This document shows, piece by piece, positions 44,207-53,512 of a stretch of 64,000 nt of DNA. The DNA comes from Cupriavidus sp. WGlv3 (GTDB taxonomy: Bacteria > Pseudomonadota > Gammaproteobacteria > Burkholderiales > Burkholderiaceae), in contig NZ_JALHRX010000012.1 of NCBI RefSeq assembly GCF_023952475.1, forward strand, positions 62,001 through 126,000, in the 5' to 3' direction. The stretch's first letter is position 1. Each line of letters starts with the position of its first letter. Both the position numbers and the translations under genes were made by a program. The notes under the pieces were generated by a model that searched no databases, had not been told where the DNA came from, and saw nothing but the letters and a program-made list of their open reading frames with translations.

Positions 44207-46039
44207 TCAAGAGGAGAGCCGGGCCACGGCATCCCGTAGCTTCCCCGCGAACCGCGATGTTGCGCCATGTGTCAGTACCAATTGTCTGGTAGCCCGCGTC
44301 ATGGCGACGTACACCAGTCGCGCCTCATCTTCCTCCGCCTCATCATGCTTATGCGGCATCCCGATGGCCGGAATGCAAACCAGCGGAAATTCCAATCCTT
44401 TGCTGCTATGCATGGTGATCACCTTGACGCTGTCCGCGCCGGGCGTAAATCGCTTGGTGATCTGAGGGCATTCGTAGGGAATGCCTTTGCGCGTCAGTGC
44501 GCTGGTGACGTGTCCAACCGTGTCCCAATGGCGATAGAGCACCGCCATCTCTGACCACGGCGTACCAGCCCGGTTTTCGTCAGTCAGGATCTGCGCAATG
44601 CGCTCAGCTTCCGCCTCTGCAGTCGGCAATTCGATCAGCAGCGGTTTGTTGCCGCGTCGCCCCGCACCGACAGGTTGCACGGTAGGCACTTCGTCTTCGG
44701 CTGCATCGGTCGGCCGCAGCAGCTCATCCGCAAAGCTGCGCGCGACGGCCAGTATCTCCTGCGTATTGCGGTAGTTCAGCTTGAGGATGGTCGTACGGCC
44801 TCGGGCCTGGATGCCCACGCTGGCAAAGGTCATCCCGCGCTTTCTGGCGCCGCCATAAATGGACTGCGCGTCGTCGTAGAGCACCAGCAGCGAATTACTC
44901 TCCGGATTCACCATCTGGACGACCAGCTTGAACCACTCCGGCCGGAAGTCGTGCGCCTCATCGATCAGCACGGCGTCGTACTGACTGGCGGGGATCGCCT
45001 TCCGGTCCACGCCCTGGATAACCCGGTTCACCATTTCCTCAAACAGCGCGTCGCTGGGGCGGCCCTTGGGGCGGTCGATGCTGTAAGCCTCCAACTGCCG
45101 CGCGCACCACGCATGGAAGTTGTAGACGTGGACCTTCTCTTCGATGCCTTTGTCGATCATCGTCGCCGCCAGCTTGGCGGCGAGTGTTTTGTTGTAGCAG
45201 AGCACAAGCACTGGCCGCGTGGCGATCTTTGCCAGATGTTCAGCCCGGTAGCCCAGGATCATCGTCTTGCCAGAGCCGGCGACACCATGAATGACCCGAT
45301 GGCCTTCGCCGAGACTGCGTGCCAGCTGCTCCTGCTGGAGATCCATGACGCGAAGGATGTCAGGCATATCCAGCGGCTCCGCGACGTCCTCCGGGAAGAG
45401 CGCGCGTTGCTCAGGCATGCGGATCTGCGGGAACAGGTGCCAGCGAATCCGCTCGATCTGCGGCAGGGAAAGCTTGAAGGTGAACTTGACCGGGAACATC
45501 TCCCACAGGCGCTGCTGAAAGCGTTCTGTGTCGACCGTTTCGTACATCTCGTCCTGGCAGATCACCAGATGCGGGGGCAGGACGTCGCCGAGGTTGGTCT
45601 TGTCGAACTGGGCCCGCGTGATATTGGAGAGCACGACGCCGCAGCCATAAGGGAAGAACGGCTTGCCCTTTAGTGAGCCACTGGGCCAGACTAGTTGCGG
45701 ATCGCGCTGCAGCAGGTTGGTGACATAGATCATGTACTGCCGGGCCTGCTCGAGGGGATTCAACTCTCGTACCAGTCCGCGATCCGTCAGCAACGTGACA
45801 TCCTGTTTGTCGATTTCCCGGATCGAATCCAACCGCCAGTCCTTGACCTCCAGCACCAGCAGACCGCGACTCGGATGGAAGACGATGAAATCGGGATGCC
45901 TGGTTTTCTCGCCGATGGCGACGTCATACCAACACAGGTAATCGTCTTCCAGCTTGGTCTCAAGACGCTCGGCGAAGCGTCGTTCTCCACTGGTCATGCG
46001 CGAAGTGACCGAACCCAGCGCGGGAATCAGCGTAGCCAT
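44207..46039 (-). CDS. NERD-domain UvrD-like superfamily 1 helicase
   Basis: This 610-residue protein has an N-terminal nuclease-related (NERD) domain with a PD-ExK-like core (P49-D50, then E64-V-K66 in LEVKDW). A superfamily 1 helicase follows: Walker A GVAGSGKT near residue 252, Walker B AVLIDEAHDF, motif III/IV region KLNYRNTQEIL, and motifs V/VI VKVITMHSSKGLEFPLVCI and YVAMTRATRQLVL. It probably binds and unwinds DNA, and may also cut it. It is alone, convergent with the tRNA-Thr gene. NERD helicases occur in mobile and defence contexts and also as housekeeping genes; which applies here is not settled. Confidence 0.88.
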   Translation of the reverse strand: MATLIPALGSVTSRMTSGERRFAERLETKLEDDYLCWYDVAIGEKTRHPDFIVFHPSRGLLVLEVKDWRLDSIREIDKQDVTLLTDRGLVRELNPLEQARQYMIYVTNLLQRDPQLVWPSGSLKGKPFFPYGCGVVLSNITRAQFDKTNLGDVLPPHLVICQDEMYETVDTERFQQRLWEMFPVKFTFKLSLPQIERIRWHLFPQIRMPEQRALFPEDVAEPLDMPDILRVMDLQQEQLARSLGEGHRVIHGVAGSGKTMILGYRAEHLAKIATRPVLVLCYNKTLAAKLAATMIDKGIEEKVHVYNFHAWCARQLEAYSIDRPKGRPSDALFEEMVNRVIQGVDRKAIPASQYDAVLIDEAHDFRPEWFKLVVQMVNPESNSLLVLYDDAQSIYGGARKRGMTFASVGIQARGRTTILKLNYRNTQEILAVARSFADELLRPTDAAEDEVPTVQPVGAGRRGNKPLLIELPTAEAEAERIAQILTDENRAGTPWSEMAVLYRHWDTVGHVTSALTRKGIPYECPQITKRFTPGADSVKVITMHSSKGLEFPLVCIPAIGMPHKHDEAEEDEARLVYVAMTRATRQLVLTHGATSRFAGKLRDAVARLSS

Positions 46040-46316
46040 TCTTGTAGCTCTTCTTATTGCCCGTTAGGAACTGCGCTGGCCGCTGCTTGTGTCGCGGACC
46101 CGGGGCGACGGCGGTCAGGCAGGCTTGTTATGCGGCCATTGTAGGCACAAAACCGAAACAGTGGCCATTTCGGCATTACTGGCAAATTGGAGCGCTTCCA
46201 CGATCGGAAGATCGCGAAGCCGGCCAGCTACGGGCCGCCACCGACGCCTGATTCCCGTCGTTTCACGCCGCGATCCCGTCGATTCCCGGCACCCGCATAT
46301 CAGCCCCCTTGGCGCG
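46040..46316. other. Divergent intergenic region with a short inverted repeat
   Basis: This region should hold promoters for the helicase gene (minus) and the histidine kinase gene (plus). An inverted repeat CCGAAA (46153-46158) and TTTCGG (46168-46173), nine bases apart, lies in an AT-richer patch and is a possible operator. No gene is recognised in it. Confidence 0.45.
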
Positions 46317-47270
46317 GTGGTAACCTGCGCCCAATTGCCGCCCCAACCACCACCCGTGCCTTTCCCCCATTCCCGCCTCTGGCGCGCCGCCCCCGAGCAG
46401 CGTGCCTATGAAGAAGCCCGCCACCGCGTGCGCGCGTTGCGCTTCTTCTATCTGCACGCCATGGTCTACGTGGTGGTGAACGCGATGCTGATCGGCTTCC
46501 ATCTGATGGGCCCGTCGCACCGGCCCTGGGCCGGTGGTCCGCTGATGGGTTGGGGCATCGGCCTGGCGGTGCACGGCATCATGACCTGGGGCCGTGTGGG
46601 CCTGCTGGGACGGCGGTGGGAAGAGCGCAAGATTGCCGAGTACATGGCGCAGGAACAGGTGCGCACGCTGTCGACGGAGAAGCAGTTGGTCGAGGCCCGC
46701 ATGAAGCTGCTGCAGGCCCAGATCGAGCCGCACTTCCTGTTCAATACGCTGGCCAACGTGGTCAGCCTGATCGAGCCCGCGCCGCAGAGGGCCACGATGA
46801 TGCTGGAGCATTTCATCGCCTACCTGCGCGCCTCGCTCGCCGCCAGCCGCGCGACGCAAGGCACGGTGGCGCAGGAGGCGAAGCTGCTGCGCGATTATCT
46901 GGCGCTGATCCGCATCCGCATGGGCGAGCGGCTGCATTACACGGTAGATGTCGACGCGGAACTCGAAGCGATGCCGCTGGCGCCGATGCTGCTGCAGCCC
47001 GTGGTCGAGAATGCGATCAAGCATGGCCTGGAGCCGAAGATCGAAGGCGGGCGGCTGCTGGTCCGGCTGGAGCGGCGCGGCGCGCGCCTGCTGGCGACGA
47101 TCGAGGACGATGGCATGGGGTTCCGGCCGTCGGCGGGTGCCGGGGTCGGCCTGTCGAATCTGCGCGAACGGCTGGCGGTGCTGTATGACGGCGATGCCCA
47201 CGTCAGGATCGAAGAGCGCTCGCCGGGCACCGCGGTGCTGATCGATCTGCCGCTTCCGCCTGCATCCTGA
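46317..47270 (+). CDS. LytS/AlgZ-like sensor histidine kinase
   Basis: This histidine kinase is of the His_kinase (LytS/AlgZ) family. Its N-terminal part is a 2TM domain with two membrane segments (VYVVVNAMLIGFHLMG and a second one in GWGIGLAVHGIMTWG) and the RRWEERKIAEYM end. The phospho-acceptor is His139 in QIEPHFLFNTLANVV. The N-box is QPVVENAIKHGL, followed by DDGMGF and GLSNLRERL. The start is uncertain: no ATG lies near the domain, GTG 46317 gives 317 residues and GTG 46356 gives 304. The response regulator follows 14 bases later. Confidence 0.9.
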   Translation: MVTCAQLPPQPPPVPFPHSRLWRAAPEQRAYEEARHRVRALRFFYLHAMVYVVVNAMLIGFHLMGPSHRPWAGGPLMGWGIGLAVHGIMTWGRVGLLGRRWEERKIAEYMAQEQVRTLSTEKQLVEARMKLLQAQIEPHFLFNTLANVVSLIEPAPQRATMMLEHFIAYLRASLAASRATQGTVAQEAKLLRDYLALIRIRMGERLHYTVDVDAELEAMPLAPMLLQPVVENAIKHGLEPKIEGGRLLVRLERRGARLLATIEDDGMGFRPSAGAGVGLSNLRERLAVLYDGDAHVRIEERSPGTAVLIDLPLPPAS

Positions 47271-47284
47271 ACCGGAGACGCCCG

Positions 47285-48046
47285 ATGACGGCAACCGCCC
47301 TGATCGCCGATGACGAAGAACACCTGCGTGCGTACCTGCGCGGCAAGCTGCAGCGCTTGTGGCCGGAGTTGCAGATCGTTGCCGAGGCGACCAACGGCAT
47401 CGAGGCCGCCGAGGCCATCGCACGGTTGTCGCCGAACGTCGCCTTCCTCGATATCAAGATGCCTGGCCTGTCCGGACTGGAAGTGGCGCAGGGCATCGAA
47501 ACCGATACGCGGCTGGTATTCGTCACGGCCTATGACGAATTTGCGCTCGATGCCTTCGAACGCGCGGCGGTGGACTACCTGGTCAAGCCAGTCAGCGAGG
47601 AACGGCTCGGCCGCACCATCGAGCGGTTGCGCAAGGCACTGCAGGAAGCGGCGCCCCTGCCCGAACTGGCACAACTGCTGAACCAGCTGACGCGTGCCCA
47701 GCCGCGCACGGAAGGCGGCGGCCAGTTGCGGTGGGTCCGTGCCAGCCGCGGCAATACTACCAGCCACGTGCCGATCCAGGAGGTGATGTACTTCCAGAGC
47801 GACGACAAGTACGTGGTGGTGCATACCCGGGATGGCGAGCACCTGATCCGCACGCCGCTGGCGGAACTGATGGCCGGCCTGGACCCGGAGGTGTTCTGGC
47901 AGATCCACCGCTCGTCCATCGTCAATATGGAGTACGTGGCCGGCACGCGGCGCGACGAGTCGGGCCGGCTCTTTGTCAGGATGCGAGATTGCGATGCCGA
48001 ACTGCCGGTGTCGCGCGCCTACATGCATCGGTTCCGGCAGATGTAA
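47285..48046 (+). CDS. LytTR-type response regulator (AlgR-like)
   Basis: This 253-residue regulator has a receiver domain with Asp56 as the phosphorylation site (FLDIKMPG), the D-E pair near the N-terminus (ADDEEHLR) and Lys in YLVKPVSEE. The C-terminal LytTR DNA-binding domain (about 150-250) has VMYFQSDDKYVVVHT and FWQIHRSSIVNMEYV. It forms a pair with the preceding kinase. In Pseudomonas, AlgR controls exopolysaccharide and type IV pili; the target here is not known. Confidence 0.94.
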   Translation: MTATALIADDEEHLRAYLRGKLQRLWPELQIVAEATNGIEAAEAIARLSPNVAFLDIKMPGLSGLEVAQGIETDTRLVFVTAYDEFALDAFERAAVDYLVKPVSEERLGRTIERLRKALQEAAPLPELAQLLNQLTRAQPRTEGGGQLRWVRASRGNTTSHVPIQEVMYFQSDDKYVVVHTRDGEHLIRTPLAELMAGLDPEVFWQIHRSSIVNMEYVAGTRRDESGRLFVRMRDCDAELPVSRAYMHRFRQM

Positions 48047-48083
48047 GCCGGCCGGCGCCGTGCGCCGGCGGCCGGGGATCCGA

Positions 48084-48404
48084 CTAGTGCCGGTCCATGA
48101 ACTCCTGGATTTTGCGCTGTTCCCAGTCGCGGCCTCGGCGCGACAGCCGCGTCCAGACCAGCAATCCGTGCAACGCCAGTCCCAGGCCCCAGGCCAGCGT
48201 GGTGGTCAGTGGCCACGGCCAGCCGGTGGTGGCGTAATGCGACCACGGCGGCGACGGGAAGTAGAAGAAGCGGAACCACAGCCACGCATTGACCACGGCG
48301 TAGACCAGCAGGTGGATATACCAGCCGCGCAAGGCGCGCACCATGCGGCGCGCGCGCCAGTAAGCCATGGCGTTGGGGTCGTTGGGCGGGAAGGCGTGGT
48401 GCAT
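48084..48404 (-). CDS. Free-standing 2TM-domain membrane protein
   Basis: This 106-residue protein has two membrane segments separated by a Trp/Pro-rich loop. ATG 48404 has a GAGG nine bases upstream on the minus strand; starts at 48434 and 48476 are in frame but less likely. Its layout and its end (RRGRDWEQRKIQEFMDRH) match the 2TM domain of the adjacent histidine kinase (GRRWEERKIAEYM). This suggests a stand-alone copy of the sensor part. It is convergent with the LytTR gene, 37 bases away. Confidence 0.75.
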   Translation of the reverse strand: MHHAFPPNDPNAMAYWRARRMVRALRGWYIHLLVYAVVNAWLWFRFFYFPSPPWSHYATTGWPWPLTTTLAWGLGLALHGLLVWTRLSRRGRDWEQRKIQEFMDRH

Positions 48405-48545
48405 GGGATACCTCGTCATCAGGAAGGTTGGCATGCGACAGGTATAGGCCACCACCAGGCGTCGTTCCAGGCCCATGGGCTGAATCGACGGATTTCGTTC
48501 GCGAGCGGGGTCGCGCTCAGGGTGAATGTCGCGGTGTCGCCACCT

Positions 48546-49478
48546 TCAGGCTTGCGCTTTCAGCGCATTCCAGACGGCTTGCACGCCTGGCAGGGGGGCC
48601 ACGGCGCCTTGGCCCGTGGTGGCGAGGGCGGCCGCCACCGCCGCCCATCGCGCAGCGGACACAGCGTCATCCCCGGCTACCAGCCGCGCGAGATAAGTGC
48701 CGTCGAAGCAGTCGCCTGCGCCGGTCGCGTCGACCGCGTCGACCCGGAAGGGCGCCACCGCGGTCAGCTGTCCGCCGGCGGATACCAGGCAGCCCTGGCT
48801 GCCCAGCTTCAAGACCACATGCGGTGCGCCCATCCGGTGGCACCAGTCGACGATGCCTTCGGGATCGTCGATGCCGGCAAGCTGGCGCACGTCGTCAAGG
48901 CTGGGCAGGAACAGGTCGCACAGGGAAAGGGTAGCGAGGATGACGCCGCGGGCGCGCTCGAGGGGCCAGAGCTTGAGGCGCAGGTTGGGATCGTAGGACA
49001 CCTTGGTGCCCGCCTGGCGGGCGATGCGGATGGCCTCGCGCACGGTACGCGCGGCCGAGGTGCTGATGGCCTGGCTGATTCCGGAAACGTGGAGCCACGC
49101 GGACCGCTCCAGCAATGCGACGGGCAGGTCCGCGGGTTGCAGCCGGCTCGCGGCGGAACCCGCGCGCCGATAGGTGAAGGCGTGGCCCTCCGGCCCGTGA
49201 TGGACGAAGTAGAGGCCGGTAGGTGCCGATGGGTCGATGACCACGCCGCTGGTGTCGACGTGCTCGGTGCGCAGCAGGTACAGGCACATGCGGCCGAAAT
49301 CATCGTCACCCACCCTGGTCAGGTAGGCGCACCGCGCACCCTGGCGGGCCGCGGCGATGATGGCGTTGGAGGTATCGCCGCCAAAGCCCTGCACATAGGT
49401 GCGCGAATCGCGCGGGCCGGCGTGGTTGAACTCGACCATGGGCTCGCCGAGCGCGACGATGTCGAAGGTTGCACGCAT
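48546..49478 (-). CDS. kdgK: PfkB-family sugar kinase, probable 2-keto-3-deoxygluconate kinase
   Basis: This 310-residue carbohydrate kinase has the PfkB signatures: GGDTSNAIIAAARQGARCAYLTRVGDDDFG at the N-terminus and the catalytic DATGAGDCFDGTYLARL near residues 237-253. The KDG kinase assignment comes mainly from the neighbours: mannonate dehydratase makes 2-keto-3-deoxygluconate, which this kinase would convert to KDPG. It lies one base after the rspB stop and is probably cotranscribed with it. Confidence 0.8.
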   Translation of the reverse strand: MRATFDIVALGEPMVEFNHAGPRDSRTYVQGFGGDTSNAIIAAARQGARCAYLTRVGDDDFGRMCLYLLRTEHVDTSGVVIDPSAPTGLYFVHHGPEGHAFTYRRAGSAASRLQPADLPVALLERSAWLHVSGISQAISTSAARTVREAIRIARQAGTKVSYDPNLRLKLWPLERARGVILATLSLCDLFLPSLDDVRQLAGIDDPEGIVDWCHRMGAPHVVLKLGSQGCLVSAGGQLTAVAPFRVDAVDATGAGDCFDGTYLARLVAGDDAVSAARWAAVAAALATTGQGAVAPLPGVQAVWNALKAQA

Positions 49479-49479
49479 G

Positions 49480-50514
49480 TCACGCGTCCTCGCCCAGGTC
49501 GAGCAGCACCTTGCAGCAGGCGCGCGGATGGCTTTCGGCGAGGTCGAAGGCGCCGGCCACGTCGCGGAAGTTGATCTGGTGCGTAACGATACGGCCCGGG
49601 TCTACCAGCCCGCGCGCGATCCAGTCGATCACGGTGGGAAACATCGCGCAATTCAGGCGCGACGCGTACAAGGTCAGTTCCTTGCTGGTCAGCGCCTGCT
49701 GCGGCACGGCCGACGGCGTGGCGGAAAACCCAAGCACGCCGATGCGGCCCGCCGGCGCGGCCATCGCCACGGCTTCCCCGAGGATGGCGGGATGGCAGAC
49801 CGCGTCGTAGATCAAAGTCGGCCCGCCCGCCACGCCGCGCCGTTCGAGGGCGCGGGCAAGCGGCTCGCGCGCGGTGTTGATGATCTCGTCCACTTCCGCG
49901 CCGCAGCCGCGCGCCAGGGCCAGCCGTTCATCGACATGATCGGTGATGAAGGTGCGTACGCCATACACACGCTTCAATACCTGTAGCAGGTTAAGGCCGA
50001 CCGGCCCGGCACCGAAAATCAACGCCACGTCGGAGGGCAGCACGCCGGTTCGGTGGGTGGCGTTGGCGGCCACGGCAAACGGCTCGATCACCGCGGCACT
50101 GGCGGTCGACATGCTGTCGGGCACCGTGTAGGCGTTACGTGCCGGCACGCATGCGAATTGGCTGAAGCCGCCATCGCGGTGCACGCCTATCACCTGGAGC
50201 CGCTGGCAGACATTGTGCCGGCCGATGCGGCAGGCATGGCACTGGCCGCAACTGATCACCGGATCCACCACCACGCGCTCACCGATGCGGTCAGCGCCGA
50301 CGCCAGCGCCGACCGCATCGATATGACCGACGAACTCATGCCCGATCACGCGCGGATACGTCGCGAACGGATTCTTGCCCTGGAAGATATGCAGGTCCGA
50401 ACCGCAGATGCCGGCGAGGCGGACGCGCACGCGCACCTCGCCCTCGGCAGGGCATGGGTTGGGCCGCTCGCGCACCACCATGCGGTGCGGTTGCTCGACC
50501 ACGATGCTAAGCAT
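49480..50514 (-). CDS. rspB: RspB-like zinc-dependent alcohol dehydrogenase
   Basis: This 344-residue medium-chain dehydrogenase closely resembles E. coli RspB. The catalytic zinc ligands are Cys37 and His59-Glu60, the structural zinc cysteines are C89, C92, C95 and C103, and the nucleotide-binding GAGPVGLNLLQVL is present. Its C-terminus (SHPRACCKVLLDLGE) also matches RspB. It should oxidise a polyol or aldonate carbon, but the exact substrate of RspB is not established. It follows rspA by 35 bases. Confidence 0.85.
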   Translation of the reverse strand: MLSIVVEQPHRMVVRERPNPCPAEGEVRVRVRLAGICGSDLHIFQGKNPFATYPRVIGHEFVGHIDAVGAGVGADRIGERVVVDPVISCGQCHACRIGRHNVCQRLQVIGVHRDGGFSQFACVPARNAYTVPDSMSTASAAVIEPFAVAANATHRTGVLPSDVALIFGAGPVGLNLLQVLKRVYGVRTFITDHVDERLALARGCGAEVDEIINTAREPLARALERRGVAGGPTLIYDAVCHPAILGEAVAMAAPAGRIGVLGFSATPSAVPQQALTSKELTLYASRLNCAMFPTVIDWIARGLVDPGRIVTHQINFRDVAGAFDLAESHPRACCKVLLDLGEDA

Positions 50515-50549
50515 GCTTGCTCCTTGTTCCGGTCAACTCGCGCTGGCCG

Positions 50550-51758
50550 CTACCAGTTCCACATCGCGCCATCGCGCAGCCGCGCCACCGGCAGGTAGGC
50601 GCGCTCGTACGGATACCGGGCCGCCAGCGCCTCGTCGATATCGACGCCAAGGCCGGGCACGTCGTCCATTACCAGGTGGCCATCCTCCAGCCGGTAGTTG
50701 TGCGGAAACACCTCGTCGATCAGTGGGCCATGCGGCATCAGTTCCTGGATGCCGAAGTTCGGCGCCCACAGCCCGAAGTTGACCGCCGCCGCCATGCATA
50801 TCGGTGACAAATCGGTCGCGCCGTGAAAGCCGGTTCGGACCTGGTGGATCGCGGCGAAGTCCGCGATGCGACGCACATGCGTGATGCCGCCGGCGTGGAC
50901 GATGGTGGTGCGGATGTAGTCGATCAGCTGATGGCCGATCAGGTCCTTGCAGTCCCACAAGGAATTGAAGATTTCGCCGGCCGCAAGCGGGGTGGTGGTG
51001 TGCTGGCGGATCAGCCGGAATGCCTCCTGGTTCTCCGCCGGAGTTGCGTCTTCCAGCCAGAACAGGCTGAAGGGCTCCAGCGCCTTGCCGAGGCTGGCCG
51101 CTTCGATCGGTGTCAGCCGGTGGTGCGCATCGTGCAGCAGATGCGGGCCGAAGCCGACGGCCTCGCGCACCTTGCGGAACAGTTCCGGCGTGTGGCGCAG
51201 GTACAGCGAGGTGTCCCAGGGCTCTTCCGGCGGCAGGCCCTTCTGCGCCGGCTCATAGTGGCCGGGTTGGGTGCCGACGCCATACACTTTGGACAAGCCA
51301 GGCACGCCCGACTGCACGCGGATCGCTTTGTAGCCTTGCTCGATATGGCGATGCACCGCGTCGACGGCTTCTGCATGGTCGCGCCCATTGGCGTGGCCGT
51401 ACACCGTCAAGCCATGGCGGCTGCGCCCGCCCAGCAGCTGGAACACCGGCATGCCGGCCAGCTTGCCCAGGATGTCCCACAGCGCCATGTCGATGGCGGC
51501 GATCGCGGTCATCGTGACCGGCCCGCGCCGCCAATAGGCGCCGCGGTAAAGGTATTGCCAGATGTCCTCGATTCTGCGCGGATCGCGGCCGATCAGGCAC
51601 GGGATCACATGCTCGTCCAGGTACGCGCGCACCGCCAGTTCGCGGCCGTTGAGCGTGGCGTCGCCCAGTCCGTACACGCCCGCATCGGTGACCACCTTGA
51701 CCGTCACGAAGTTGCGCCCCGGGCAGGTGACGATGGTTTTTATCTGTTCGATCTTCAA
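50550..51758 (-). CDS. rspA: D-mannonate dehydratase-like enolase-superfamily protein (RspA/ManD)
   Basis: This 402-residue protein matches the RspA/ManD group along its length ([19 protein letters not shown] start, NPW-like [10 protein letters not shown] end). The diagnostic H209-D210-A-H212-H213 and [14 protein letters not shown] are present. D210 and H212 correspond in position to the ManD metal and catalytic residues. The frame is open to 51887, but TTG 51758 with GGAGA about eight bases upstream gives exactly the family length. It converts D-mannonate to 2-keto-3-deoxygluconate in active members. Some RspA proteins have low activity. Confidence 0.9.
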   Translation of the reverse strand: MKIEQIKTIVTCPGRNFVTVKVVTDAGVYGLGDATLNGRELAVRAYLDEHVIPCLIGRDPRRIEDIWQYLYRGAYWRRGPVTMTAIAAIDMALWDILGKLAGMPVFQLLGGRSRHGLTVYGHANGRDHAEAVDAVHRHIEQGYKAIRVQSGVPGLSKVYGVGTQPGHYEPAQKGLPPEEPWDTSLYLRHTPELFRKVREAVGFGPHLLHDAHHRLTPIEAASLGKALEPFSLFWLEDATPAENQEAFRLIRQHTTTPLAAGEIFNSLWDCKDLIGHQLIDYIRTTIVHAGGITHVRRIADFAAIHQVRTGFHGATDLSPICMAAAVNFGLWAPNFGIQELMPHGPLIDEVFPHNYRLEDGHLVMDDVPGLGVDIDEALAARYPYERAYLPVARLRDGAMWNW

Positions 51759-52027
51759 AGGGTGTCTCCGGCCGGATCGTCGTTGTCTTAGCCCGATGGC
51801 GCCGCCTGTTTGCGTAACGCCGGCATCGGTGTGGATGCGGCCAGAGTACTGCGGGCCGAATGCGGCGGAGTACGGCCGATTCCGCAATCAAATGCAGCGT
51901 TTGCCGTAGTGAATCGCGAAAGCACCGCACGTTGGACACCACGGCTGCGTGCAAACTTCTTCGCATCGAAGACAACGCCGGATGCACGCACGATGCTGCT
52001 GACGACTGACCCCCCGAGGTACTGCCC
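51759..52027. promoter_or_regulatory. Divergent control region between rspA and the dehydrogenase gene
   Basis: This 269-base gap lies between two divergent operons and must carry both promoters. No clear operator palindrome or confident -35/-10 pair was seen. No regulator gene is adjacent. Confidence 0.5.
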
Positions 52028-53491
52028 ATGAGGCTGACGCAACGCACTTGTTGCCGCGCCCGGGCTGAGGTGCGCCAGCCCGGATACGATCGCAGCCGCT
52101 TGTCGCGCGGCGTGGTGCATCTGGGCCTGGGCGCTTTCCACCGCGCCCACCAGGCGCTGTACACCGAGGCAGCACTACGGGATGGTGACCGGCGCTGGGG
52201 CATAGTCGGCGTCAGCTTGCGGGATCCGCACATGGCGCGCGCGCTGGCCGCACAGGATTTCCTGTACGCGGTCATCGAGCGCCAAGGGAGCGAGGCAGCG
52301 GCGCGCATCGTTGGCGCCCTGGTGCAGGCCCTCTATGCACCGCATGCACTGGAACAGGTGACCGGCGCCATTGCCGATCCCGCGGCGTCGGTCGTGACCT
52401 GCACCGTCACTGAAAAGGGCTACTACCGGCATCCATCGACGTCCGACCTCGACCTCCAGCATCCGGACATCCGGCACGACCTGGCCCACCCCGGCGCGCC
52501 GCGCAGCACCCTCGGCGTGCTGGCGGCCGGGATACGCCGCCGGCCGGCCGGCGCGCCGCTGAGCATTGTCTGCTGCGACAACATGGCCGACAACGGCGAC
52601 ACATTGCGCAGGCTGCTGATGCAGTTTGCATCGCAGGTGGACCCCGCGCTGGCGCGGCGTATCCGCGACGAGGTCGCACTGCCCAACACCATGGTTGACC
52701 GCATCGTGCCTGCCGCCACGCCGGCGTCACTGACCTTTGCGCAGCAGCGCGTGGGCTTGCGCGATGAAGCCGCCATTGTCTGCGAGCCGTTCACGCAGTG
52801 GGTGATCGAAGACCGCTTTGCCGGACCGCGGCCCGCCTGGGAATCAGGCGGTGCGCTGCTGACGGGCGATGTGCGGCCGCTTCAGGCCATGAAACTGCGC
52901 ATGCTGAACGGCACCCATTCGGCGATCGCCTATGCCGCACAGTTGCGCGGCATCGAAACCGTGGCCGCGGCGCTGGCCGATACGGTCCTTGGCACATTCG
53001 CGCGCGGGGTGATGGCGGACCTGCACGCCACCCTTGCCGCCCCGCCGGGGTATGACACCGCCCGCTACGGCAATGCGCTGCTGTGCCGCCTGCGCAACGG
53101 CGCCATCGCGCATCACACCGCGCAGATCGCAACGGATGGTACGCAGAAGGTACCAGTGCGCTGGCTGCCGGCTTTGCGCGAAAGCCTCGCCGCCGGCGTC
53201 GAGCGGCCATGCCTCGAGCGCGCGCTGGCGCTGTGGCTCCACTATTTGCGCTGCGACACCAACGAGCACGGCGGGCCGCTGGCCGCCTGCGATCCCGGTG
53301 CTGCGCCGCTTGCCGCGGCGTTGCGCGGCGCGCACGGCGATACGGACGCCATACGCCAGGCCCTGGCGCATGGTGCCGTCTTTGGCGAGGCACCGTGGCC
53401 CAAGCAGTTCCAGCTGCGGCTGGCCGCACACCTGAGGGTGCTGCGCGAGCGCGGCGCCGCGGCACTCATGTCCTTCACGGCGACAACTTGA
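52028..53491 (+). CDS. Mannitol-dehydrogenase-family oxidoreductase, probable D-mannonate oxidoreductase
   Basis: This 487-residue polyol/hexonate dehydrogenase has the N-terminal Rossmann region (GVVHLGLGAFHRAHQALYTEAAL), TVTEKGYY and the catalytic Lys region PLQAMKLRMLNGTHSAIAY. Fructuronate reductase (UxuB/YdfI) and mannitol dehydrogenase share this fold. The association with rspA and rspB resembles E. coli, where ydfI lies beside rspAB, and favours a mannonate role. It is the first gene of the divergent arm, and dctP follows 21 bases after it. Confidence 0.87.
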   Translation: MRLTQRTCCRARAEVRQPGYDRSRLSRGVVHLGLGAFHRAHQALYTEAALRDGDRRWGIVGVSLRDPHMARALAAQDFLYAVIERQGSEAAARIVGALVQALYAPHALEQVTGAIADPAASVVTCTVTEKGYYRHPSTSDLDLQHPDIRHDLAHPGAPRSTLGVLAAGIRRRPAGAPLSIVCCDNMADNGDTLRRLLMQFASQVDPALARRIRDEVALPNTMVDRIVPAATPASLTFAQQRVGLRDEAAIVCEPFTQWVIEDRFAGPRPAWESGGALLTGDVRPLQAMKLRMLNGTHSAIAYAAQLRGIETVAAALADTVLGTFARGVMADLHATLAAPPGYDTARYGNALLCRLRNGAIAHHTAQIATDGTQKVPVRWLPALRESLAAGVERPCLERALALWLHYLRCDTNEHGGPLAACDPGAAPLAAALRGAHGDTDAIRQALAHGAVFGEAPWPKQFQLRLAAHLRVLRERGAAALMSFTATT

Positions 53492-53512
53492 ACAACAGGA
53501 GACAAGCACATC

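Noticed and set aside
44068..46316. Integrative island bounded by tRNA-Thr and a repeat of its 3' end
   Set aside because: I looked for a copy of the tRNA 3' end near 46.0-46.3 kb and for an integrase, and saw neither.
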